NCBI GenBank assembly: GCA_963761775.1
Contig: CAVXIF010000009.1
Span: 13,207-77,206, forward strand
Reading direction: 5' to 3'
DNA from: Parerythrobacter_A sp963761775
GTDB lineage: Bacteria; Pseudomonadota; Alphaproteobacteria; Sphingomonadales; Sphingomonadaceae
Length of the DNA: 64,000 nt
Shown here: positions 54,948-63,600 of the stretch, one piece after another
Layout of the letters: every line of letters begins with the position of its first letter
Numbering within the stretch: the first letter of the stretch is position 1
The notes under the pieces: model-generated
Told to the model about the DNA's origin: nothing
Seen by the model: the letters and a program-made list of their open reading frames with translations, nothing else
Databases searched by the model: none
Program-made: the position numbers and the translations under genes

Positions 54948-57441
54948 TCTGGGAACCTCGAACTCGGCGGTTGTCGGGGTTGATGACAATGGCCTGCGTC
55001 TCTTCAAGACCGACGATGGCAAAGATGTCCTCGCTAGTGTGATCTATTTCGATCGCCAAGGCCGCATGACCATTGGGACACGCGCACAAGCTCAGGCAGA
55101 GCTGGCTCCCGACAATGTCGCACAAGGGTTCAAGCGCTTGATGGGAACGTCGAGCAATCTTGAGCTGGAGGGAGCCGACAAAAGGGTTTCGCCTGAAGAA
55201 GCAAGTGCCGAGATCATCAAAGAACTCCTGCGTCAGGTAGAAGGCGAGACTGGCTCGAGAGATGTGACGGGCGCGGTGATCACAATCCCCGCCGCTTTCG
55301 ATCAAATGCAGTCCGAAGCGACGATCCGCGCCGCTCACGAGGCTGGCTTGGCTAAGGTAGGGCTTCTCCAAGAGCCCGTTGCCGCAGCAATGGCTGCACT
55401 GGAAGGCGCTACGCGCCGAGACGGTCGCTTTCTTATCTACGATCTGGGCGGCGGCACCTTTGACCTCGCTTTGGTTGAAGCGAGCGGCGGAGCAGTAAAC
55501 GTCATAGCGCATGAGGGTATCAAGATGCTCGGAGGGCGCGACTTTGACCGGACTATTATCGATTCCATCATCCGCCCTTGGTTAGCCGACAACTTCAACC
55601 TTCCAGATAATCCTTCGTCGGATAAGCGATACAAGCGCCTATTGGCGGTGATGCGCATGAAGGCAGAGCTGGCCAAGATCGAACTGTCCACACGCGACAA
55701 GGCTGTAATTTATTTGAGCGAGGATGACGCCAGAGCGGAAGACCTTGATGGCAACGAAATCTACGTCGAGACCGAAATCTCCCGCGACAGGTATGAAGAG
55801 CTGATCAAGGATCGCGTTCTCGAGACTGTCGAGCTCTCCCGCAAAATCCTGAAGGATAATGGGCTCACTCACGAAGACATCGACCGCATCGTGTTTATTG
55901 GCGGGCCTTCAAAAACTCCCGTCATCCGTAAGATGGTGAGCCGTGAACTTGGCGTGCCCGCCGATCACAATACGGATCCCATGACGGCAGTCGCGCGCGG
56001 GGCAGCCATATTCAGCGAAAGTCGAGACTGGTCAGTTGAAAAGGGTCAGCGAAAGTCAGCTCGAGGTGCCGTCAAATCAAGTGGTGATTTCCAGGCATCG
56101 GTGAAGTTTACCGCCCGTTCCGCAAATGAACGTGCGCGTGTCCGGGTTGAAGCGGACACTGCAGGGGGCGATTATAAATTCAAGATCCTAGGTCCTGACG
56201 GCTACGATAGCGGCTGGGCCTCGCTGGACGAGAAAGCCTCTGCATCAGTGCCACTCTCGAAACCTGGGAAGCATGCTTTCACAATCCAAATCGAGGATGG
56301 TGAGGGACGAAAAGCGTGCGACGACCAGCGCATAGAAATCACGCGTACGGAGGCTACCGCGGCTGCGATCCACGCAACGCAAACTGTATCGGTGAAGGTC
56401 GCTGAAGGTCCCGCTTCTGAGCGACGCAATGTCCTCCACCCGTTGATCAAAAAAGGCACAGCCCTGCCTGTCGAGGGCACTGAGGTGCTACGGTTGCGCG
56501 AAAAGATGGTGGGAGGAACTTCCAATCGCTTTGAAGTGGAGCTGTTCAATCACGCTGACGGTGTCAACAATCCGGAATTGAATTTGGCCATCGGTGTCTT
56601 CCGCATCGTTGCTGACGATATCCTTGATCAAGGAGAAGTCGCTGAGGCAGGCTTAGAGGTCCACGTTTATTGGAAGATGGACGACAATGGTCTGATACGC
56701 TGCGAGGTCGCTTTGCCCGACTTGGGCGTACATCTCGACAATAAGAGCTTCTATGTTCCGCAGGCCGGACAGGACCGGTTTGATGGTGAAGAGGGCGCCA
56801 ACCTAGCAGAAGCGAAGCTGATGGACGCAGGGTCGGCAATTGAAGAGGCACGATCAGCGATGGGTAGCGATCCCAAGCTTGATCAGCTGCAGCGCCGGAT
56901 TGGTCGGCAGCATGAGCTACTCGAGAACTCGAATGATGCAGAAGCAAGGCGTTCGGTGACAGAGGAAGCATTGCATGTGCAGCAGGAGCTAGCGCGCCTT
57001 AAGGAAGCTCCTGAGCATCGTCGCGCAGTACTCCTGAGAGAAATAGAACAACTCGAGGATGGTATTGCAGAACTCATCGACACGATGGACCCCGTCACCG
57101 TTGAACGGCTAAATACCCTACTTCGTTCGGCGCGAGAGGAAATTAGCAACGAAAACTGGTCTGGCGTTCGCCAGCTTGTGCAGCAGGCGATGACGGTATT
57201 CCATCGCGCGCTGTATGAGCAGCCGGGCTTCATCCTAGCAATGTTCGAGCGTTTCTCGCACGAGAGGCATATCGCTCTGGACAAGGACCTTCACGACCGA
57301 CTGGTCGCGCAGGGCCGCACTGCCGCTGAGCAGCAGGATATCGAAAGCTTGCGAGAAGTCGTCGGAATGATCGTACGCAATCGTATGCCCAACGAGACAG
57401 AGAGCAGCGGAGTGGTCATGTTGGCAGGTTTGATGAAATGA
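54931..57441 (+). CDS. Hsp70-family protein (non-canonical, 836 residues)
   Basis: An actin-fold ATPase domain in residues 1-390: GIDLGTSNSAVV, PAAFDQMQ, LLQEPVAAAMA, IYDLGGGTFDLALVEA (about 167-182), LGGRDFDRTI, and FIGGPSKTPVIRKMV (about 321-335). Residues about 395-620 are beta-rich but unlike the DnaK peptide-binding domain. Residues about 620-836 are coiled helices. It is about 200 residues longer than DnaK (about 640), lacks the EEVD-like or DnaK lid tail, and has neither dnaJ nor grpE beside it. It is nearer to the HscC/HscA-like outgroup, with its own partners upstream. Substrate unknown. Confidence 0.85.
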   Translation: MYLGIDLGTSNSAVVGVDDNGLRLFKTDDGKDVLASVIYFDRQGRMTIGTRAQAQAELAPDNVAQGFKRLMGTSSNLELEGADKRVSPEEASAEIIKELLRQVEGETGSRDVTGAVITIPAAFDQMQSEATIRAAHEAGLAKVGLLQEPVAAAMAALEGATRRDGRFLIYDLGGGTFDLALVEASGGAVNVIAHEGIKMLGGRDFDRTIIDSIIRPWLADNFNLPDNPSSDKRYKRLLAVMRMKAELAKIELSTRDKAVIYLSEDDARAEDLDGNEIYVETEISRDRYEELIKDRVLETVELSRKILKDNGLTHEDIDRIVFIGGPSKTPVIRKMVSRELGVPADHNTDPMTAVARGAAIFSESRDWSVEKGQRKSARGAVKSSGDFQASVKFTARSANERARVRVEADTAGGDYKFKILGPDGYDSGWASLDEKASASVPLSKPGKHAFTIQIEDGEGRKACDDQRIEITRTEATAAAIHATQTVSVKVAEGPASERRNVLHPLIKKGTALPVEGTEVLRLREKMVGGTSNRFEVELFNHADGVNNPELNLAIGVFRIVADDILDQGEVAEAGLEVHVYWKMDDNGLIRCEVALPDLGVHLDNKSFYVPQAGQDRFDGEEGANLAEAKLMDAGSAIEEARSAMGSDPKLDQLQRRIGRQHELLENSNDAEARRSVTEEALHVQQELARLKEAPEHRRAVLLREIEQLEDGIAELIDTMDPVTVERLNTLLRSAREEISNENWSGVRQLVQQAMTVFHRALYEQPGFILAMFERFSHERHIALDKDLHDRLVAQGRTAAEQQDIESLREVVGMIVRNRMPNETESSGVVMLAGLMK

Positions 57442-57805
57442 TAGATCAGGGCCAATCGAGAAGGGGTGAGTGATTGAGGTCCGACGCGTGAGCGGCCCTA
57501 CCATGCAGTGTTGTTAGTCGACCGTCCGTTGTGTCACTTTACAAGCTCGGCGAGAGCGGGACGAAATGGGTGGGGGCGGAAATTGAAGACTTGTATCTGA
57601 AAGACAAAGTCAGGGTCGATAGTCGAATGTCGCCTATGCAGGGTCAAAACGCCAATACCGGACAGACCGCTATCGGCCCAATTCCGGACGTAGGCCGTGG
57701 AATTACGGCATGGCTACTTTTAGGGTTGTGCCCAAACCGCGCGAACGGCCGCAAATGGGTGGGAAGCGGACTTTCTGCTTTGGGCGAGGAGCCTGAACCT
57801 CCGGC
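57442..57805. other. Non-coding stretch after the Hsp70 operon
   Basis: About 360 bases without a convincing gene. It contains TGGGTGGGGGCGGA (about 57567-57580) and TGGGTGGGAAGCGGAC (57756-57771). The second matches 16 of 16 bases with a motif at 41225-41240. The right edge is the start of the HxlR-like remnant. Confidence 0.4.
57756..57771. repeat. Copy of a dispersed intergenic motif (also at 41225-41240)
   Basis: TGGGTGGGAAGCGGAC is identical at 57756-57771 and 41225-41240, both in non-coding DNA at the borders of accessory blocks. A diverged copy stands at about 57567. Related short motifs (GCTTTGCGCCCCA at 41137 and 51609; CGCAAATT..GCGAATGGCTG at 41164 and 47443) may be further parts of the same element. 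Confidence 0.45.
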
Positions 57806-57967
57806 CTATATTGGTCGCATTTCTGTATGACTGGCCCCCCAATCGCGCATTGCAAAGAGAATTGGAGCTAAGGTCTGCCCATAATCTGTCAGTCGATATT
57901 CAACCTTCGGCGGGACCTGGGGATAAACCTGCCTTTCCACGATCCCGTCAGCTTCGAGTTCTCGTAG
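57806..57967 (-). pseudogene. HxlR-family regulator, C-terminal fragment
   Basis: On the minus strand one frame reads LRELEADGIVERQVYPQVPP, then KVEYRLTDYGQTLAPILFAMRDWG and a stop (57806-57808). This is the winged-helix wing and dimerisation helix of HxlR-type regulators. The first two thirds of the gene are missing. At 57967 the sequence switches to an oxidoreductase fragment on the other strand. HxlR regulators commonly sit divergent from the oxidoreductase they control, so a deletion between such a pair would give exactly this joint. Confidence 0.7.
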
Positions 57968-58572
57968 TTGGTTCGGTGGAAGCGGTGGGACCGGGCGTGA
58001 CCCGCTTCTCGCCCGGCGACGAAGTGTACGGTTGTGCCGGCGGAGTGAAAGGGCGCGACGGTGCCTATCGCGAACTCATGATCGCAGACCATCATCTGCT
58101 CGCTAAGAAGCCGCGCTCGCTGTCATTTCAAGAGGTAGCTGCTTTGCCGCTGACCGCAATCACGGCATGGGAGGCTTTGATCGATCGCGCGCAGGTCCAA
58201 CCAGGCGAACTGGTTCTCATCCACGGTGGCACTGGCGGCGTCGGACATTTAGGCATTCAGTTTGCCGAGGCACTCGGGGCGATTGTCCATTCCACTGTTT
58301 CGTCCAAGGAAAAGGCCGCCATCGCAAGTGATTTGGGCGCCGACGAGACAATCAATTATCGAGCCGAACCAGTCGATAGTTATGTGGCCCAGCGTACCGG
58401 TGGACGCGGATATGATGTGGTATTCGATACGGTGGGTAGCGACAATATCGGTACATTGATTGAAGCGCTCGCGATCAAACGTCGGGCATTGGGTCGTCTG
58501 CAGACTGGCAGCTTTTGGCAGCCGGAGACCGGAAAGCCGCCATTCGGCACACGAACCGAGGCGCATAAATAG
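57968..58572 (+). pseudogene. Quinone-oxidoreductase/zinc-type alcohol dehydrogenase fragment
   Basis: Recognisable from VGSVEAVGPGVTRFSPGDEVYG through AALPLTAITAWEALIDRAQVQPGE, the NADP loop HGGTGGVGHLGIQFAEALGA, SSKEKAAIASDLGADETINY and GGRGYDVVFDTVGSDNIGTLIEAL. It then breaks off at about 58485 and ends in unrelated codons at 58572. The first 60 or so residues and the last 90 or so are missing, so the enzyme cannot fold a full catalytic domain. It could once have reduced quinones or enals under control of the HxlR gene. Confidence 0.75.
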
Positions 58573-59303
58573 ACTAATTCACCCGCGGGCGCGTTAGATT
58601 CGAGCACGAATCGCCGTGATCGGCTGCAATTCTATGAGTAGTAGTGTCTGAATCGCTCGTCCTCGCGCAGCGCTTCTGGACGGTAAGGTAAACGCTTCCC
58701 GCACTTCTGAAGGGCGGTGAGGGCAAAACGCTCGTGGACTTTAGGGTGAGCGGGTGCCCCAAGCACCGCCGCCCTGATCGCCTCGCTCCGGCTCTTGCGA
58801 AGCCTCGTCGGCCACCACGATGGAAAGGAATCACGTAAACTCTCGACCTCGCAGGACTGCATGTCTGTCGCGGAAGAAAAGGTGTTCAACGTGGAATTGT
58901 CGATGCGGAGCGGCTCCGGAAGTGACTGAGCCTCGTCCACCAGCCACTATGGCGCGATATCGGAGAGCCGCCATTCAGTTTCGGGGTAACTTCCGCCGAT
59001 GTCGGAGTGATTGACAGGAAACCAAAGCTGGACGAACGGCTCGATATCGCTCTCGTTTGAGTAATCTGGTTGCTTGTATCCTCCCTTAACGCGAGGGAAG
59101 GGTTAGCACTGCAGCGCACTGTCGTCGAATGGGTACGAGGCCGACTCTCGTTGGTAGTTCGCCCATCCAAACAGGCTTGGTTTTGCCGGCACCTGCAGCC
59201 CTAACAACCTTTGTCATCTCACTAACACGGCTTGTCAAACGACAGTGTGGGGCCATGCGCATATCAGCCTGTGCCAGAAAATATCTGGACCAGAGGACCG
59301 GGC
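58573..59303. other. Region without a convincing gene
   Basis: About 730 bases. A 102-residue minus-strand frame (58632-58940) contains SRSEAIRAAVLGAPAHPKVHERF and a basic tail, but it has no ribosome binding site or family likeness I can name. The rest is short broken frames. The promoter for the TPR/barrel gene must lie at the right end; an AGAGGACC ribosome binding site stands just before its ATG. Confidence 0.35.
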
Positions 59304-60629
59304 ATGCCAAAAATTAACCGTTCAACGCTTCTTTCGCGCCGCTGCTTGTCGATTTGTGCAGTGTTACTGACAGCAGGTCCTGCCGCCTCGCTCGCCGCGC
59401 AGCAGGCTGAAGGCACAAACACCTCGGCCCAAGCTGAACAAAACTATCAGAAGCTTGCATCGCAAACGCGTGACAAGGCCGGCGATCCCGCCTTCGATTA
59501 TGCGCTTGGCATCGCCGCCAATGATGCGCGCCGATATGGCGAGGCGATTATCGCCTTTCAGCGGGTTTTGGCGGTGCAGCCCGACAACGCAGCAGCGCGG
59601 GCAGAGCTTGCCCGCGCCTATGCACTGGCAGGCGATGTCGATACGGCACGCGAACAATTTGCCACTGTGGTGGATGATCCCAGCCTGCCTGACCCCGTGC
59701 GCCAACGCTTCACGGGCTTTGTGCGGCAATTCGAAAATCAGATCAGCGGCGGCGGCACCGACATCAGCGGCTTTGTCGATGCGAAGGTCGGCTATGATGA
59801 CAATATCAACACCGCCACTGACCTGACGACCATTACGATACCGCTGTTCAGTTTCCTCGGGCCAGGTCGCCTTGGCGCCGGGGCAGTGGCAACTGGCGAC
59901 GAATTCTACGAACTGTCCGCCGGGCTTTCTGGCGTTGCCGCACTAGGCCGCCAGGACCGGGTCTTTGCGTCTGTTCTGGGCAATTGGCGCGACAATTTTG
60001 ATAGCGGCACCTTCGATCAGGCCGCGCTGACGGGAACGGCAGGATATGCGCATAGTTTTGCCAACCGCGATGTCGTCTCCCTCTCCGGTCAAGTGCAGCA
60101 ATTCTGGCTCGATGATAAAGGCTTTCGCACCTCCTATGGTGTGATCGGGCAATACACCAAAGCCCTGCCCCAAGGCCGGGCGCTGACTGTATCAGCCCAA
60201 TGGAATCGGCTTGAGTATGATGGCGATCCGTTGCGCGATGCGGATCGCTATGCCGCCGGCATCGGCTTTGTTGCCAAGAATTTCGCAGCCAATATCACCG
60301 GCGGCAAAGAAGAAACCCGGCGGCAGGCTGGGGACGCGCAATCCAACGGCTTCGCCTCCGCAAATATCGGCGCTGAACTGCCGGTCGCCAGCCGCGTCGC
60401 CGTCGTTGCCGGGGCCGCTTTCGACCTGCGCCGCTATGATCAGGCCGACCCGCTGTTCCTGACCGAACGTTCGGATGAGCGACTGGATCTGCAGGCCGGG
60501 CTGAAATTGGCTGTGCTGGACAATCTCTTCCTGCAGCCGCGCGCCACCTATTCGCGCAACTGGAGCAATATCGCCTTGTACGATTACGAACGCTGGACCG
60601 TTTCGGTCGGCGCGCGCTTCGAATTCTGA
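59304..60629 (+). CDS. TPR and beta-barrel outer-membrane protein (Slam/DUF560-like)
   Basis: A 441-residue protein. Signal peptide about 1-31. A short TPR region (about 45-115: DYALGIAANDARRYGEAIIAFQRVLAVQPDNAAARAELARAY) is followed by a linker, then a beta-barrel of about 14 strands (about 155-441) with alternating strands such as FVDAKVGYDDNIN and ending in WTVSVGARFEF with a terminal Phe. This order is that of the surface lipoprotein assembly modulators (Slam). Its partner gene follows after 21 bases and encodes a giant repeat protein, so it may translocate or anchor that protein. Other TPR-porins cannot be excluded. Confidence 0.7.
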   Translation: MPKINRSTLLSRRCLSICAVLLTAGPAASLAAQQAEGTNTSAQAEQNYQKLASQTRDKAGDPAFDYALGIAANDARRYGEAIIAFQRVLAVQPDNAAARAELARAYALAGDVDTAREQFATVVDDPSLPDPVRQRFTGFVRQFENQISGGGTDISGFVDAKVGYDDNINTATDLTTITIPLFSFLGPGRLGAGAVATGDEFYELSAGLSGVAALGRQDRVFASVLGNWRDNFDSGTFDQAALTGTAGYAHSFANRDVVSLSGQVQQFWLDDKGFRTSYGVIGQYTKALPQGRALTVSAQWNRLEYDGDPLRDADRYAAGIGFVAKNFAANITGGKEETRRQAGDAQSNGFASANIGAELPVASRVAVVAGAAFDLRRYDQADPLFLTERSDERLDLQAGLKLAVLDNLFLQPRATYSRNWSNIALYDYERWTVSVGARFEF

Positions 60630-60650
60630 TCCTTCCGGGAGGCATTTATC

Positions 60651-63600
60651 ATGACCAAATTCACCTTATCTCGCGTTGACTGTTTGGCTTCCCGATCAGG
60701 CGCTTGTCGCATGGGCTCTGCCTTGATGATCGGAGTATCGAGCCTGGCGATTGCGGCCCCTGGTGCAGCCAATGATGTCCTGTTCAGCCAGTCCGAAGTC
60801 GCTTTCGAAACTGGCAAGCGGATCAATCAGGTTAGCGGGCTGCTGCAGGTCAGCCTGACCGGCGGGGGCACCGCTTCTTTCGTCGATGGAGCGGATTTTT
60901 CCATCAAGGACGATGGTTCCATCGATCTCTACGCAGGGGCCGTGACCGTGTCGGGTGCGCAAGACCGTGAAGTGATTGTGCGGATGCCAGAAGGCGTCGA
61001 AGGCCGGGTGGCCGGGCGCGGATCTTCGGGTAATTTCTCTGTCACGGAAGATGGCGAAGCACGCGGCCATGCGCTGACCGGCAAAGTCCGGATCGGCGCA
61101 AACGGAGCGTTTCGGGAATTCTCTGCAGGTGAAATGTGGCGCTCAAACGGAGGCCGCGCGCAGATGGTGGTCTCCAATGGCGTGCAAGCCCAACCCGATA
61201 CGGCCGGCAATATCGCTGAGCCACAAGTGGCGGCTTTGAGCGGGGACGACGGGCTGGCAGGTGCAGCGCTGAACGGCATCCCCGTGACGCTGGGAGACGC
61301 ATTGGCGGCGGCTGGCGCGTCGAGCGACATTATCGCTGCAGCCCGCCGGGTCGAGCTTGCTACCGACAACCCTACGCTCGAAACCTTCCCCAGCGGCGAT
61401 CTGGCTTTGCTGGTGCAGGCCGCATCTCGGCTGGAATCCAGCTATGGCGGCGTGCCGTTTGATGGCGCGCGGGCCGATATCATCCGCACCTATCTCGGTT
61501 TTCTTGCGGATGGTGGATCAGGCGCGGAATTTCTCACAGCCTATAGCGGCTTCGTGCTGGGTTATCTGGACTTGCTGCGAGCTGGCGGGATACCCTCAGG
61601 CTTCGCCAGCGCTGCACCTGGCGATATCGACGCCTATCTGGCTTTCCTTGAGCGAACCCGCGGCTTCGGCGCGCTTGCTGCGCGTGACCGTGTCCTCGCC
61701 GATGCCTATCTCGCCTTCGTGACCGCGGGCGGCAATCCCGATCGCTTTGCTCCCTCGTTTACAGAGCTGACGGAAGCTTTCTTCGCGTTCGTGCGCGCGG
61801 GCAATGCGCCGGCTGACTTTACCGGAGCAAGCCAGGATGCGCTGGGCGAATCCCTCGCTTTTATTGCAGACAGCGGGCTAGCGCAGCAATTGAGCACGAC
61901 CGACCGGGCACTCCTTGCCGCGTATCTGCAGAATGGCGGCCTCGCGTTCGCGGCGCAGTATGAAACGGCATTGGCGGACTATTTTGCCTTCCTTGCCAGC
62001 GGACGATTGCCGAGCGCCTATAGCGCTGTCGATCAAGCCACGCTGCAATCCTATCTCCAGACTTTGGCGGACACGGGATTGCTGCAAGCGGTGCTGGGCG
62101 AACAGGCCGGTTTCTACGGCGACTATCTGGCATTCCTGCAGACGGGCGGAAGCATCGATGCCTTCGCTGGCCTGCCTGCCAATATCTTCGCGGGATATTC
62201 AGCGGACCTGACCACTTATCTTGCATTCTTGCAGTCCGGCAGGTTGCCATCAGAATACCAAGGCGCCGATGTCGCGGTGCTGCAGGCCTATATCGCAGAG
62301 TTGCAGAGCGCCGGCGCGCTTGACCGGTTCCTTGGCAGCGATGCAGCGTTCTTTGCAGATTACCTCGCCTTTCTGCAAAACGGCGGCACGATAGACGCCT
62401 TTGCCGGACTTAACGCCAACATCTTCGCCGGTTATGCCAGCGCGCTGAATGCTTACTTTGCGTTTCTTGATGCCGGCGGTGTGCCGTCTGCCTACTCACA
62501 GGCACAAATCGGGGTTCTCAATGACTATCTAGCCCAGCTCGCAACGGTGGGTGCGCTTGATCGCTTCCTGGGCAGCAATGCGGCGTTCTTCGCCGATTAC
62601 CTCGCATTCTTGCAGGGCGGAGGGCAAATCGACACTTATGCCGCCCTCAATGCCAATATTTTCGCCGGCTATGCCGAAGCGCTGAATGCCTACTATGCCT
62701 ACCTCGCCAATGGCGGCGTACCGTCCGCCTATAGCGCGCTGTCGCAAGAGACGATCCGAAGCTATCTCGCCGCATTGGATGCAGCCGGAGCTTCGAGCGG
62801 CTTCCTGACAGAACTGGCGAAGTTCTATGCCGATTATTTCGCTTTCGTAGCGGGTGGCGGCAATCCAGATACGTTTGCGGGCTTGCCAGTCCCGCCAGAT
62901 TTTCCCGCCTTCGCCGATGCACTCAACGCCTATGCCGCCTTTTTGGCTGGCGGAGGCCTGCCGAGCGGATATTCCGCACAAGAACTGGCAACCCTGTCTG
63001 AATATCTCGAGCTAATAACAGGCTCAGGCCAGCTCGACACCTTGCTCGGGACCAATGCTGGCCTGCTGACAAGCTATTTCGCGTTTATTGCCGGCGGCGG
63101 CACACCTGACAGCTTTAGCGGGCTGCCGGTTTATGGCGGTTACGTCCAGGCACTTAACGCCTACTACGCCTTCTTGGCGGCGGGCGGTTTGCCGGCGGAA
63201 TACGCCGCACTCGATCAAGCAACCCTGACAGCTTATCTGCGCGCGCTCAATGACGCTGGCGGGCTGGCGGCCTTTGCTTCACTCGATGCATTTTTTGCGG
63301 AATATTTCGCTTTCGTAGCGGGCGGAGGTGATCCGGAGGAATTCAGCGGTTTGCCGGTTTACGCAGAGTATCTGGCGGCTGTTCAAGCCTATTACGCATT
63401 CCTGATCGGCGGCGGTTTGCCGAGCGACTACGCGGTGCTTACAGGCGAGCAGATCGATCCTATCTGGCCCGGCTTATCTCAGCGGGCGTTCTGCAAAGCG
63501 AGCTGGATGGGGCAATTGTCGCTTTCTTGACGGACTATCTCGCCTTTGTTGAAAACAATGGCGATCCTGATCGATTTGCCGGCCTGCCGAACACCGGCGG

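Noticed and set aside
58632..58940. 102-residue minus-strand frame as a gene
   Set aside because: No ribosome binding site, no family likeness, and it lies in a decayed region; kept only as a note in the region entry.
61977..63600. CRISPR or tandem satellite array
   Set aside because: The units are coding, kept in frame and diverged at DNA level; there are no spacers or short identical repeats.
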